DNA of 64,000 bases from Candidatus Sulfuricurvum sp. RIFRC-1 (GCF_000310245.1 NC_020505.1:1522001-1586000), one strand, 5' to 3'. Shown: positions 17,539 through 26,837, counted from the first letter of the stretch. Numbers and translations: made by a program. The notes: generated by a model from the sequence alone, not told the origin.

Positions 17539-20118
17539 ATGCAACACAACCACCTCATCAGCTATATGAGCGATGTTCAAAATTTTGAAAAAAACATGAA
17601 CACCCTCTCAGGAAAATGGGACTTACTAACCCTTCTGGGGTCTATGTCCAATATCGGTATGGATACCAGCGAAACACGTAAAGCATTTGAAGACTTACTG
17701 GATGAGCCTCTGTTACGTCTGATCGAAGAGACCTTTAACAAAAGCCTCAATGAACTTGAATCCAAAGCCCAAACAGCGATTGATATCCTGATCCGAAATC
17801 TTTTCGAGCGTACTGCCGACATCGGTTTTCTGGCAACGGATGATGACATTCGCGACTACCTTCTTTTTTTACAGACAACCGATCTCTCCACATCCGAGGA
17901 GATACGTGAAATTAAAATCAAGAAAAAAGAGGCCCTCACCGAACGCTTTAGAGAATACGTAGCCAAATACAGCGTCTATGAGAATATTATTCTCCTCGAT
18001 ACCAAAGGAAAAGTGCTCGTACAACTCGATCATACCAATCCGGTTACCTTTTCCAAAGATCCCCTGCTCCAAGAATCGCTGCGTACCTATCAAGGGTATG
18101 TCGAAACCTACCGACCAAGTGATCTCACCCATCACAAACCCTCCCTCATCTACTCTTACCGCGTCTGTAACCCGCAGAACGAAGAACCTATGGGTGTGTT
18201 GTGCCTGATTTTTCGGTTCGAAAATGAGCTGCAAAGCATTTTTCAAAAGCTTACCCGTGAGAATCCCTACATTGCCCTTGAACTTCTAGGCTCTAACGGC
18301 GAGGTAATCGCCTCCACATCTACGCATCATGTGCCGGTAGGATCGTATTTGAATCCACGTAATAATGAAGATCATCAAACCTATTACGCCGGTTTTGAAT
18401 ACCTCTACAAATCGGTAAAAACCACAGGCTATCAGGGGTATAACGGTTCAGGGTGGATCGGACATGCAATGGTACCGATCCATTTGGCTTTTCGTTCCTC
18501 TTCACGCCCCTCATTTCAAAAGAACACCCTCTTTGATTCGGTAACAAATGCAAAAGCCTTTTTCCCGCAAGAGCTCAAAGAGATATTGAACAAAGCCAAA
18601 AAAATCCAAAGCGAGCTCGATATCACCGTCTGGAACGGCAATGTCAAAATCGCCAATGCAATCGGACATGAAAGCCCCTTTACCAAAGCACTTCTCTCTG
18701 AAATATCGAAAACAGGTGAAGAGACCAAACGGATTTTTGATCATACGGTCGCCAATCTCAATACGGCTATGATGATCCAGTACCTTGAAGCGTTAAAATT
18801 CCAGTCCTCACTCGCGATTGATATTATGGATCGCAACCTTTATGAGCGGGCGAATGACTGCCGCTGGTGGGCATTGACAACGACCTTTCGTGAATGTTTA
18901 TCACACCCCAATATCAGCGATGAAAATCGAAATAAGATGAATTCGATCTTGGGTTACATCAACGGTCTCTACACCGTTTACAGCGCTATCTTTCTCTATG
19001 ATCGCGAGGGGAACATCGTCTCTGTTTCCAATCCTGATAACAGCTCTATGATCGGAAAGAAAATCGGGTATTCGTGGGCATCCCAAACCCTAAATCTCAA
19101 TACTACGCAAGAGTATGTCGTATCACCGTTTGAACCAAGCCCCTATTATGACACCCGCTCGACGTACATTTATAATGCCTGTATCCGAAATTTTAACGAA
19201 GAGAATGTCGGTGGAATCGGTATCGTTTTCGATTCAGAATCTCAATTTGCAGCGATGTTACACGATACGCTCCCCAAAGATGAAAACCACCAAATCCCCG
19301 AGGGGATGTTTGCCCTTTTCATCGATCGCAACGGACGTGTCATCTCCTCAACAACCGATGAGATACACGTCGGCGAGATTCTTACCCTCCCTGACTCACT
19401 CTTAAACCTTGGTTCAGGGCAAAGCGATGCGCAAATTCTTCCTCATAACGGAATCTACTACGCACTCGGAGCTACCTGTTCAAACGGATACCGCGAGTAC
19501 AAACAAAGCGACGGTTATAAAGATGATATTATCGCCCTCCTCTACCGCCCTGTCGGTGAGATCCAAGCCGTTGAATCCGAAGCTCCGGTTCAACGCATTT
19601 ACACCTATCCAAAGGCTAATGGAACGGAAGAGACATCCGAAATTTCAACCTTTTTCGTCAGCGGATCGCTTTTTGCAATCGAATCGAAAAATGTCGTCTG
19701 TTCTCTCGTACATCAAGAGCTGACCTCCATACTGCACGCCAGTGAATACAATCTGGGAGTCATCAGTTACGATAAGCGGATGGTGAGTGTGATTTCATTA
19801 GCAAAATTGCTCGGAATGGAGAAAAAATACGATAAAGAGAGCGATACAATCATTCTGGTCAAAGCGGTTATCGAAAAACAAGTCGTTTATCTCGGGCTCG
19901 CCGTCGATGCGATTTTCAGCAGTCCTGAAATTCCATTGCGTTCAATCAGCCACTACAGCAACGTTTTGAAAAATGAGAACTCGCTGACCAAAGCGGTCAT
20001 TATCCCCGATAATGCCGAAGATTTCGGTAACGAGATGATCTCGATCCTTGATATCCCGAAAATCTACGGACAGCTGATACAGCCCTACTCCCGCCCGCTT
20101 CACAAAGTGATGGCGTAA
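17539..20118 (+). CDS. Soluble Cache-like sensor with C-terminal CheW domain
   Basis: This 859-residue protein has no signal peptide and no membrane helix. Two related sensor modules follow each other. The first has ILIRNLFERTADIGFLATD (about 95) and ILLDTKGKVLVQLDHTNP (about 153); the second has LAIDIMDRNLYERANDCRWWA (about 430) and IFLYDREGNIVSVSNPD (about 490). Both look like Cache/PAS-type ligand-binding domains. From about residue 695 a CheW-like domain follows (FFVSGSLFAIESKNVV ... LGVISYDKRMVSVISLAKLLG). CheW domains dock to CheA and chemoreceptors, so the protein may feed cytoplasmic signals into a chemotaxis array. No che genes are adjacent. Its end lies three bases from the convergent mutS7 gene. 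Confidence 0.75.
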   Translation: MQHNHLISYMSDVQNFEKNMNTLSGKWDLLTLLGSMSNIGMDTSETRKAFEDLLDEPLLRLIEETFNKSLNELESKAQTAIDILIRNLFERTADIGFLATDDDIRDYLLFLQTTDLSTSEEIREIKIKKKEALTERFREYVAKYSVYENIILLDTKGKVLVQLDHTNPVTFSKDPLLQESLRTYQGYVETYRPSDLTHHKPSLIYSYRVCNPQNEEPMGVLCLIFRFENELQSIFQKLTRENPYIALELLGSNGEVIASTSTHHVPVGSYLNPRNNEDHQTYYAGFEYLYKSVKTTGYQGYNGSGWIGHAMVPIHLAFRSSSRPSFQKNTLFDSVTNAKAFFPQELKEILNKAKKIQSELDITVWNGNVKIANAIGHESPFTKALLSEISKTGEETKRIFDHTVANLNTAMMIQYLEALKFQSSLAIDIMDRNLYERANDCRWWALTTTFRECLSHPNISDENRNKMNSILGYINGLYTVYSAIFLYDREGNIVSVSNPDNSSMIGKKIGYSWASQTLNLNTTQEYVVSPFEPSPYYDTRSTYIYNACIRNFNEENVGGIGIVFDSESQFAAMLHDTLPKDENHQIPEGMFALFIDRNGRVISSTTDEIHVGEILTLPDSLLNLGSGQSDAQILPHNGIYYALGATCSNGYREYKQSDGYKDDIIALLYRPVGEIQAVESEAPVQRIYTYPKANGTEETSEISTFFVSGSLFAIESKNVVCSLVHQELTSILHASEYNLGVISYDKRMVSVISLAKLLGMEKKYDKESDTIILVKAVIEKQVVYLGLAVDAIFSSPEIPLRSISHYSNVLKNENSLTKAVIIPDNAEDFGNEMISILDIPKIYGQLIQPYSRPLHKVMA

Positions 20119-20121
20119 GCG

Positions 20122-23052
20122 TTATTGTTCAGGAGCCTCACTGTAGCTGAGCCGTAAACCGTCCTCACTCATCACAAATCCATGAACGGCAATTTTCCCC
20201 TCATGGACGAGGCGATGGTGCTTGGAACACAGCGGAATGAGGTTGTAGCGGTGATTCATCCCGTAATGTCCGATCGATCCGCCATCGTCCGCATTGGCTT
20301 GAGGGACGATATGGTGCACCTCATCAACCGCTTCGTCACACAATGCGCATTTGGTCAAAAAGAGTTTATTATTGTAACGGCTCTTTTTCTCCCGTTTCAG
20401 CATCGAGGCATCATGCGCTTTGTCGGTAATCCGTCCTCGGATCTCGTAGGCCTTTTTCAAAAAAGTCTCGTCCATATGAAGTGATTTGGCAAATTCCAAC
20501 CCGTACAGCGTTGAGCCGCTTCCGCTTTTAAGCTTGCGGTCATACACCAGCTTATCGCTCGCCTCATCGTAATAGACTCCCAGATGGAGCAGCACGATTT
20601 CCTGCGCTTTTTTGATCTCTTCGAGAGAGGAGAGCTGATGAAGGTGGGTTGCAAAGATAAACATACTCCCGATCTCACGGAGTTTGAGAATGGCACTCGC
20701 GACGATAGCCAGCGCCGATTCGGTTTCGGTACCGTGACTGATCTCATCCCCTAAAACAAGGGTATTCTCAGTGGCACGGTTGAAGATATTACGCAGTTCC
20801 AGCATCTCTACGGCAAATGTCGAAAGCCCTTTGTAAAGATTGTCTTTGGAGACGATACGGGTGAGAAGCTTATCGACGGGAGAAAAACGCATCATGGCGC
20901 ACGGAACAAAAAATCCCCCCTGCGCCATCACAACGGATAGCCCGATACTTTTCATCAACGACGACTTCCCGCTGGAGTTGATCCCGTACAACAATACCCC
21001 TTTGATATCCTCGCCGTTCTCGATCGTCGAATGCTCCTCATAGGTATGCTGACTTACCGCTCCCAAGAAAAGATCGTTCGGGATAAAAATACCGTTCTCT
21101 TCGCGCGATTCGATAAGAGGATGACGTAGCCCGACCGTCTCGATAAACGCTTTAGGAGATGGAACGATGGAAGGGCGGATATAGCGGTATTGCTTCGCAC
21201 ATTTTGCACCGCTTAAACTGACATCCACCACGGCAAGAAAGGAAATCAAATGCTCTATCGCATGGGAAAAACGCCGTTCAATCTCTTCGAGGTGTTCACG
21301 ATAACGCTCCTTGACCTGCGCAATCATCCGCGATTTCGCCCCCGCATTTTCGATGGAGAGTTCATCGAGGAGGCTAGAGGAGAGTTTAACCGCCGTTTTG
21401 AGTTTACGCACCTGAAAATCACGAAAAAAGTAATGCTGATTGTCCAGCGTAAAAAAGCTGTTATGAAGTGCCTCTTCGACGTTCACATAGCGGTTACGGG
21501 TCATAAGGAGATGATACCCCTCGCTCTCCAGCCATCCGATAGAAGCGTATGATCCCCCTGACTCAAAAAAGGTATCAATATGTCCGATAATCGTATTGAG
21601 CTTAGTGAGGTTATTATTTTGGAGCACTTCGAGCGCATCGATGGAAGGATCAATCCCCTCATTAAAAAGGTTCTCATCGATCTGATCCCGCCGAAACTTC
21701 GCACACGCTTCGATATTGAAGATGCGTCGGAGTTCAGAAGCACAATGAGCGCATTCCTGCGCACTCGATTTATCATAAATAATTTTGAGTCGGTCGGCAT
21801 CGGCAAATAATGATTCCGCCGCACTCAGCGATGCGTAAAAATAGGCCAGCTCAAACGGATGAAGTTTCCCCAGTTTAAGACGGCGCAAGATTCGCTCCAA
21901 ATCGTAAACCTCTTTGAGCTTCGTCTCCAACGGCGCAATGTGCTCAGCCATTTTATCGATCAAATCGTACCGCTCTTCGAGGAGTTTCACATCACAGATA
22001 GGGTTCAAAAGTCGCTCACGCAACAGCCGTTTCCCCATCGCCGTGGAGGTTTTATCGATCAGTTTGAGAAGGGTCATCTCATCATGATCGCGGGATATGA
22101 TCCCCAACTGCTCCGCCGCATTATTCCCCAGATACATATAGCGATTCGTCCCTAAAAAGGTCGGACGGTTCATCTTCTCGATAATCCCCGCATCGTGGTC
22201 GATAATGACGTTGATAAGAATACACAGCGATTCGGAGGCATAAGGGTAGCGCTCCAAATCGAGATACTCGATGGGGCTGAGAAGTGAGCGTATCTGATAA
22301 ATCCGCTCGAAGAGTTCGTTTTGGTAATCGATCCGCAGACGCTTCTCGTTCATCGAGGTACGATGGTGATTTTTGATCTCCAGATAACGGTTCACTTCCT
22401 CACGGTCGATATCCCCCGCACAGAACGTCACCACCACCTCGGAGGTTTGGTAGCTCTGCAAGAGGGTAAACACTTCATCGAGAGCATACGTTTTGTCTTC
22501 ACGGGTTCCGTGGATTTCATTGATCAGGGTTTTCCCCGTCCCCACATCGATCGCAGAGTAACCGATCGAATAAACCCCGTTGTTCTGATCGATCAGCAGT
22601 GAGGCGATATAGTTCTCGCTCGCTTCGGCGATGTAATCGAAATTCGTCCCCGGAGAGATGATATTGGAGATATAGCGGCGGATATGAGGAACTTCCCCCT
22701 GCTGACGAACGAGGACGATGGTGTATTTTTTCGACTGCACGAGACGTGATAGATACCGCTCGATGGAGACGGTCGGAACCCCTGCTAATAGAGGGTTTTG
22801 GATGGAGTTTTCTAAAATCGTTTTGTTTTTACGGGTAAGCTGAATGTTGAGGAACTCGGCAACTTCCTTCGCTTTGCCGATCTTCATTGATTCGTTATTG
22901 ACTTCATATACCTCAAAAAACGATCCCACTTCGATGATGACGAGGGTATCAGGACCGTATTTGGCCTCACATACAGATTGGAGTTCGAAATAAATTTCAG
23001 AGAGGAGCTTACTTTTATCTTGTAACAGTGCTCCGATCTCTTCTGTACTCAT
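20122..23052 (-). CDS. MutS7-type MutS with fused HNH endonuclease
   Basis: The 976-residue protein has the full MutS plan: a mismatch-binding domain I with GSFFEVYEV (near residue 43), connector, lever and clamp domains, and the ATPase with Walker [10 protein letters not shown] (about 689-697) and Walker [16 protein letters not shown]. From about residue 895 an HNH nuclease domain is fused on: CxxC (KCALCDEA), [25 protein letters not shown]. This is the layout of MutS7, described from epsilonproteobacteria, octocoral mitochondria and giant viruses. The fusion could recognise mismatches and nick in one protein, without separate MutL/MutH. Whether ordinary mutS is present cannot be seen here. 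Confidence 0.9.
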   Translation of the reverse strand: MSTEEIGALLQDKSKLLSEIYFELQSVCEAKYGPDTLVIIEVGSFFEVYEVNNESMKIGKAKEVAEFLNIQLTRKNKTILENSIQNPLLAGVPTVSIERYLSRLVQSKKYTIVLVRQQGEVPHIRRYISNIISPGTNFDYIAEASENYIASLLIDQNNGVYSIGYSAIDVGTGKTLINEIHGTREDKTYALDEVFTLLQSYQTSEVVVTFCAGDIDREEVNRYLEIKNHHRTSMNEKRLRIDYQNELFERIYQIRSLLSPIEYLDLERYPYASESLCILINVIIDHDAGIIEKMNRPTFLGTNRYMYLGNNAAEQLGIISRDHDEMTLLKLIDKTSTAMGKRLLRERLLNPICDVKLLEERYDLIDKMAEHIAPLETKLKEVYDLERILRRLKLGKLHPFELAYFYASLSAAESLFADADRLKIIYDKSSAQECAHCASELRRIFNIEACAKFRRDQIDENLFNEGIDPSIDALEVLQNNNLTKLNTIIGHIDTFFESGGSYASIGWLESEGYHLLMTRNRYVNVEEALHNSFFTLDNQHYFFRDFQVRKLKTAVKLSSSLLDELSIENAGAKSRMIAQVKERYREHLEEIERRFSHAIEHLISFLAVVDVSLSGAKCAKQYRYIRPSIVPSPKAFIETVGLRHPLIESREENGIFIPNDLFLGAVSQHTYEEHSTIENGEDIKGVLLYGINSSGKSSLMKSIGLSVVMAQGGFFVPCAMMRFSPVDKLLTRIVSKDNLYKGLSTFAVEMLELRNIFNRATENTLVLGDEISHGTETESALAIVASAILKLREIGSMFIFATHLHQLSSLEEIKKAQEIVLLHLGVYYDEASDKLVYDRKLKSGSGSTLYGLEFAKSLHMDETFLKKAYEIRGRITDKAHDASMLKREKKSRYNNKLFLTKCALCDEAVDEVHHIVPQANADDGGSIGHYGMNHRYNLIPLCSKHHRLVHEGKIAVHGFVMSEDGLRLSYSEAPEQ

Positions 23053-23074
23053 CCTATCTCCGCATCATCTCGTC

Positions 23075-23095
23075 ATTCCCGACCTGATCGGGAAT
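23075..23095. repeat. REP-like palindrome, copy 1
   Basis: ATTCCCGA and TCGGGAAT pair around a 5-base loop, flanked by CGTC on one side and CCAGCT on the other. The same sequence in the opposite orientation occurs at 58048-58069. It lies between the CDGSH gene and mutS7, where it could also end transcription. Confidence 0.65.
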
Positions 23096-23175
23096 CCAGC
23101 TCAAATTTAATGATTTGATTATAGCGAAGCGGGGCTAAATCTTTCTCTCGTTCCGCCTCTCACCTAAGACAAGTC

Positions 23176-23190
23176 TTAACATTTAACGCC
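23176..23190 (-). repeat. Short match to the core of the Abi-flanking repeat (inverted)
   Basis: Read on the minus strand this is GGCGTTAAATGTTAA, identical to the core of both 45-bp direct repeats at 25425 and 26838; 19 of 23 bases match over a slightly longer stretch. It suggests that the repeat is a dispersed element rather than something unique to the Abi locus. Confidence 0.5.
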
Positions 23191-23209
23191 CGACACGTAT
23201 AGTGAAATA

Positions 23210-23425
23210 CTATTTCGTATGACTTCCGTCACAAAACGGCCCATTTTTACTTTTCTTGCAACTGCACAAATAATACTCTTTACTTTCTTCTACTGAAAAA
23301 ACACTAGGAGTAAAGTCTGTCCCTTTATGAGCGCCATCACACAATACGCCGTCCTTGCTTTTTCCGCATGTGCAGAAAAAATATTTTTTATTAGCTTCCA
23401 ATTCCATTTTTACAGGTGTTGACAT
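23210..23425 (-). CDS. Small double-CDGSH iron-sulfur protein
   Basis: I chose the ATG at 23425 (MSTPVKMEL), giving 71 residues; the longer frame to 23512 would overlap the yceI gene. Two CDGSH motifs follow each other: CTCGKSKDGVLCDGAH (about 23-38) and CSCKKSKNGPFCDGSH (about 53-68). Each binds one 2Fe-2S cluster through three cysteines and one histidine. Such small proteins are thought to act in electron transfer or redox sensing. It is the last gene of the MarR-pirin-YceI group. Confidence 0.92.
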   Translation of the reverse strand: MSTPVKMELEANKKYFFCTCGKSKDGVLCDGAHKGTDFTPSVFSVEESKEYYLCSCKKSKNGPFCDGSHTK

Positions 23426-23459
23426 TCTTATTCCTTTTGTATTTGTATAACCTCTGACC

Positions 23460-24032
23460 TTATTTAGCCAAAATCCCTTCAAGCTGAATATCGAGTTTAA
23501 CGTCTTCTCCAACTGCTACACCACCGGCTTCGAGGGCAGTATTCCATGTGATACCGTAATCTTTACGGTTTATTTTACCGCTAAGACCCAGACCAATACG
23601 CTGATTTCCCCATGGATCTTTTATAACACCGTTATTCTCAAGGTCAAGAATAACATTTTTTGTAACGCCGTGCATTGTGAGATTTCCGTAAGCTTTTTCC
23701 CCTTTCACGTTATTAAGAGCAAATGTAATCTCTGGATATTTTTTTGCATCAAACAAGTCCGGTGTTCTTAAGTGATCGTCACGTTTTTGGTTTGCGGTAT
23801 TGATCGAGTTGACATCGATTTTCCCCGTTAATGCTTTGATTGTTTTTGTTTTTTCATCGTAGCTGATTGAACCGCTAAATTTATCAAATTTACCGTTCAC
23901 ATCCGAGATCATCATATGCTTGATTTTGAAGCCGACAGTTGAGTGATCCGTATCGACGTTGTATGTTCCTGCGAACAAAGACGCAGTACTTAGTATTCCG
24001 AATGCGATAAGGGAAGAGAATGTTTTTTTCAT
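23460..24032 (-). CDS. YceI family periplasmic lipid-binding protein
   Basis: The ATG at 24032 gives 190 residues with a clear signal peptide (MKKTFSSLIAFGILSTASLFAG). The mature protein has the YceI lipocalin-like pattern: YNVDTDHSTVGFKIKHMMISDVNGKF, GKIDVNSINTANQKRDDHLRTPDLFDAKKYPEITF, and LTMHGVTKNVILDLE. YceI proteins bind isoprenoids or other amphiphiles in the periplasm, and are often induced by stress, acid or alkali. The longer frame to 24083 overlaps the pirin gene and has no support. It is transcribed after the pirin gene. Confidence 0.94.
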   Translation of the reverse strand: MKKTFSSLIAFGILSTASLFAGTYNVDTDHSTVGFKIKHMMISDVNGKFDKFSGSISYDEKTKTIKALTGKIDVNSINTANQKRDDHLRTPDLFDAKKYPEITFALNNVKGEKAYGNLTMHGVTKNVILDLENNGVIKDPWGNQRIGLGLSGKINRKDYGITWNTALEAGGVAVGEDVKLDIQLEGILAK

Positions 24033-24063
24033 GGTATTTCCTTTGTGTTTTAAATTAGTAATG

Positions 24064-24849
24064 TTAGTGCATCGGCACATCAAACAATAGAACCTTAGAC
24101 TCCGCTAGTGCTAAAAGCGTATATTCCTCCTCATCTTTGATTTGTATCTCATCTCGTTCATTTAGAGTGTGACCAGCAATTTCAATAGAACCTTCCATCA
24201 CAAAAATAAGCCGTCCATGCTCAGACTTGACTGGGGCAACAACGATTTGTGCGTCTTTATCCAGATGGGTTGAATGGATTGCTGCATCTTGGCGAATTAC
24301 CATAGAACCTTCTCTCCCATCACTTGAAACCAAAACTGCCCAGCCGTTCGATTGATCGATATTTGCAAGATCCCTTTTGTCATACGTCGGTATGGCATTT
24401 TTATAGCTTGGATGAATCCAGATCTGATACAGCGCCGCATCCGCTTCCATAGTTGCATATTCAGAATGCTTAATTCCTGTACCGGCACTCATATACTGAA
24501 TCTCACCCGCTTTGGTAATTTCGTGATTTCCTTCAGAGTCTTTGTGTTCCAATGCTCCTTTGGTAACAATGGATACGATTTCCATATCTTTATGGGGATG
24601 CATTCCAAACCCCATTCCCGCTTCAATGATGTCATCATTGATAACTCTCAATACCCCAAACCCCATCCGTTCAGGATTAAAATATTCAGCAAATGAAAAA
24701 CTAAACCGACTGTGAAGCCATCCGTGTTCGGCTGTTCCACGCTCATGTGCGCGATGAATGATAAATGACATTTTTTTCTCCTTCTGTTGTGCTAAAAGTA
24801 TCATTGGATACGTAAGAAATAATACTTTTAATAGATCTCTTCTGTTCAT
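24064..24849 (-). CDS. Pirin-family protein, with possible Tat-like N-terminal extension
   Basis: The pirin core starts at MSFIIHRAHERG and has the bicupin metal-binding motif FGMHPHKDMEIVSIVTKGALEHKDSEG, then QIWIHPS. Pirins bind iron; some act as quercetinases or redox-dependent regulators. Two starts compete. The ATG at 24771 has AAGGAG seven bases upstream and gives the usual cytoplasmic pirin. The ATG at 24849 adds 26 residues (NRRDLLKVLFLTYPMILLA), which look like a Tat signal peptide but lie behind a weak ribosome binding site. I list the longer frame but consider 24771 the more likely start. Confidence 0.88.
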   Translation of the reverse strand: MNRRDLLKVLFLTYPMILLAQQKEKKMSFIIHRAHERGTAEHGWLHSRFSFSFAEYFNPERMGFGVLRVINDDIIEAGMGFGMHPHKDMEIVSIVTKGALEHKDSEGNHEITKAGEIQYMSAGTGIKHSEYATMEADAALYQIWIHPSYKNAIPTYDKRDLANIDQSNGWAVLVSSDGREGSMVIRQDAAIHSTHLDKDAQIVVAPVKSEHGRLIFVMEGSIEIAGHTLNERDEIQIKDEEEYTLLALAESKVLLFDVPMH

Positions 24850-24863
24850 GGCAACCTAACTAT

Positions 24864-24878
24864 TACTAACTAGTAGTA
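24864..24878. promoter_or_regulatory. Operator-like site before the pirin gene
   Basis: TACTAACTAGTAGTA stands between the marR stop and the pirin gene. It matches 14 of 15 bases of the reverse complement of the site upstream of marR (25376-25390). The core ACTA-N-CTAGT/ACTAATTAGT is palindromic, as expected for a MarR dimer. Confidence 0.6.
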
Positions 24879-24891
24879 TTTGGGTAAATTT

Positions 24892-25341
24892 TTATTGCGC
24901 TTTTTCGAGTTTACGCAACAGCTTTGAGACGATTTCAAGCTCTTCTTCGTTTAGCCCAAGGTCATACCAACAGCTTAAATTGCTCACATGAGTAGGAAAA
25001 ATCGACGCGATGAGATCACTTCCCTCTTCGGTAATCTCAAGCATTTTGACGCGACGATCTTCTTCTGATGGAGCTACCCGGATCAGCTTCTTGGACGCGA
25101 GGTTTTTGACCACAACGGTGATGTTCCCGGGTGTACTCAAAATAAGTTTGGTAATTTGTCCTACGTTAAGATTCCCGAGATGATACAAAGCTTCAAGAAT
25201 TGCAAATTGCGGCAAGGTAAGCCCTTGCGCTTCCATCCACGCCGTCTCTTTTGCACGTATTTTCAAAAAAGTTCGAGAGAGTTCAATGTGCGAACGCAAA
25301 ACTTTGTCTTCATGAATGCCATAACCTTTTGGACGTTTCAT
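24892..25341 (-). CDS. MarR-family transcriptional regulator
   Basis: This 149-residue winged-helix protein carries LTLPQFAILEALYHLG, NVGQITKLILSTPGNITVVVKNLASKKLI (recognition helix) and the wing VAPSEEDRRVKMLEITEEG, all typical of MarR. It probably represses its own gene and the pirin-yceI-CDGSH genes, because a common palindromic sequence lies before marR and before the pirin gene. No reactive cysteine stands in the usual N-terminal OhrR position, so peroxide sensing of that type is not suggested; the ligand is unknown. Confidence 0.92.
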   Translation of the reverse strand: MKRPKGYGIHEDKVLRSHIELSRTFLKIRAKETAWMEAQGLTLPQFAILEALYHLGNLNVGQITKLILSTPGNITVVVKNLASKKLIRVAPSEEDRRVKMLEITEEGSDLIASIFPTHVSNLSCWYDLGLNEEELEIVSKLLRKLEKAQ

Positions 25342-25375
25342 CTAAGCCTCCAAAATAAATTTGATAAGAGAATAT

Positions 25376-25390
25376 TACTACTAATTAGTA
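25376..25390. promoter_or_regulatory. Operator-like site before marR
   Basis: TACTACTAATTAGTA contains the perfect palindrome ACTAATTAGT and lies 35 bases upstream of the marR start. Its reverse complement matches the site at 24864-24878 in 14 of 15 bases. Autoregulation is the natural reading. Confidence 0.6.
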
Positions 25391-25424
25391 TTAATGTCAA
25401 GGAAATATTTTTTTTCTTATATAT

Positions 25425-25469
25425 TAAAAATGGGTCAGGCGTTAAATGTTAAATATGAGGTGGAATGCA
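25425..25469 (+). repeat. 45-bp direct repeat, left copy (Abi locus)
   Basis: This 45-base sequence with core GGGTCAGGCGTTAAATGTTAA recurs in the same orientation at 26838-26882 with only two mismatches. The two copies bracket the Abi_2 gene. A short ORF begins inside this copy. Confidence 0.85.
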
Positions 25470-25593
25470 GACTGACACTATACACTCCCACTTAGAAAAC
25501 GGGAGCGAGAGAAAAATTGATAGCTTTGATAGAAAATTCGGTATTCCCGATGAGATTGCGCAGGGTAGGAAAGAGTTTGTGTTTAAGTTGTAA
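25465..25593 (+). CDS. Short ORF of 42 residues, possible gene remnant
   Basis: The frame opens with ATG just after GAGGTGG within the left repeat and ends at TAA. The product begins MQTDTIHSHLENG and ends GIPDEIAQGRKEFVFKL. The composition is protein-like (charged, no low complexity), but no family is recognised. It may be the 3' remnant of a gene once carried by the repeat element, or a real small protein. It is the only coding signal in the roughly 380-base gap between marR and the Abi gene; the rest is AT-rich with a TATAAT at about 25684. Confidence 0.3.
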   Translation: MQTDTIHSHLENGSERKIDSFDRKFGIPDEIAQGRKEFVFKL

Positions 25594-25701
25594 TATTTAG
25601 CAAATCGTTACATTTTCACTCACAATCCCTAAACCAGCTCTATTTAATCATTTTACACACCGCTTTGTTTAAAGTTGATTTGTTATAATTTCTCTACTTA
25701 C

Positions 25702-25727
25702 GGTGAGCCTCTGCACGCACGCTTACC
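25702..25727 (-). terminator. Weak hairpin at the end of the Abi gene
   Basis: GGTGAGC and GCTTACC can pair (one G-T pair) around a 12-base loop and overlap the stop codon of the Abi gene. No T-run follows directly, so termination is uncertain. Confidence 0.3.
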
Positions 25728-26700
25728 TTGTTCTGATAAACCCCAAGACAAAATCTTCCAATTTACTTCTCAATCCATCCAAATTATCCGATGCAAACAG
25801 ATTGATTAAATCATCGACCGTTTTGAAGTCATTCGCATCTCCTAATAACACATGAAGCGAATAATAGACATCTAGTATTTTATGCTCGTAAATTGTTTTT
25901 CTAAATGCCGTGTGTGCGCCAAACGCTTTCAACCCTCTGAAATTTCGATTGAAAATTCTACCATTATGAGCACATCGGTTACGAAGCTCTTTGAGTCTCA
26001 GCAGATAGTTTAAAAACAGTTCATGGCTGTAGAAGCCGAATTTTTTTCCCAATAATTTGAGGATGTCATTACCGTCGATTTGTAGCTTCGAGATGATATT
26101 TATCAACGTCCCAAGCGTCGCATTTTCAATGAAATAGTGAAATGGTGGGTAATTGATATCTTTCGTCGTATTGACAGCTACCATCGGCTCGCTTTTAATG
26201 TAATCGATTTGGTTCGATTGGAAATCATACGTGTTGAGATAATAATCACGATAGTGAAGATAAATTTCTTTCTTCTTTTTCGGATTAGGCTGCTGCACCT
26301 CCCAATCTTGAACCGATTCGAGTGGCAGGATGAAAGGCTCCTTGTAATTTTTGGCAAGGAGATAACAAAACGGATTATTGGTGATAGCGTAAACGATTTC
26401 AATGAGATAGGCTTTCATCCTAATTTCAATCGTGGAAGTCATAAAAAACAGTTTCGACGATAACCGCTTATCAAAATCGTGGATGAAGATGATATCGTCA
26501 ATCGAATAATCGGATAGATTGTTTCGGAATGCTTTAACATAGCCTTTGAATCGAAAAATTCCAATATCTAAAACCGTCTCTTCGATATTCGCATCACTTT
26601 GAGTCACCGTTTTTTGCAAACCATCGTTATAAAGGGATTGGAGATAGGAGGCAACATCAAGCCGTTTATAGTCATATTTCAAAGTTGCCCCTTTATCCAT
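25723..26700 (-). CDS. Abi_2 family abortive infection protein (AbiD/AbiF-like)
   Basis: The 325-residue protein has the Abi_2 pattern: an N-terminal YLQSLYNDGL and IGIFRFKGYVKAFRNN, FIHDFDKRLSSKLFFMTSTIEIRMKAYL, then near residue 240 a HEPN-type RNxxxH motif in LKELRNRCAHNGRIFNRN. Abi_2 proteins act in phage exclusion by growth arrest, and the HEPN motif points to RNase activity. The gene stands alone, without a visible antitoxin, between two 45-bp direct repeats and beside a MITE-like element, so it looks like a mobile defence cassette. Confidence 0.85.
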   Translation of the reverse strand: MDKGATLKYDYKRLDVASYLQSLYNDGLQKTVTQSDANIEETVLDIGIFRFKGYVKAFRNNLSDYSIDDIIFIHDFDKRLSSKLFFMTSTIEIRMKAYLIEIVYAITNNPFCYLLAKNYKEPFILPLESVQDWEVQQPNPKKKKEIYLHYRDYYLNTYDFQSNQIDYIKSEPMVAVNTTKDINYPPFHYFIENATLGTLINIISKLQIDGNDILKLLGKKFGFYSHELFLNYLLRLKELRNRCAHNGRIFNRNFRGLKAFGAHTAFRKTIYEHKILDVYYSLHVLLGDANDFKTVDDLINLFASDNLDGLRSKLEDFVLGFIRTR

Positions 26701-26837
26701 TAGCCGATATTTTAGCTCAAACCCCTAAAATTTAGATTTATGCGACAAATGCGTTTGCCGTACTCTTTATAAATTTTACCAATTGAATCTTTGGTGTATT
26801 TTTTTAAAATTACATTTTTCAATTCAGAATTCAAAAA

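Noticed and set aside
23426-23512. Longer start for the CDGSH protein
   Set aside because: The added residues are unlike the family and the frame would overlap the end of yceI; the ATG at 23425 gives the normal length.
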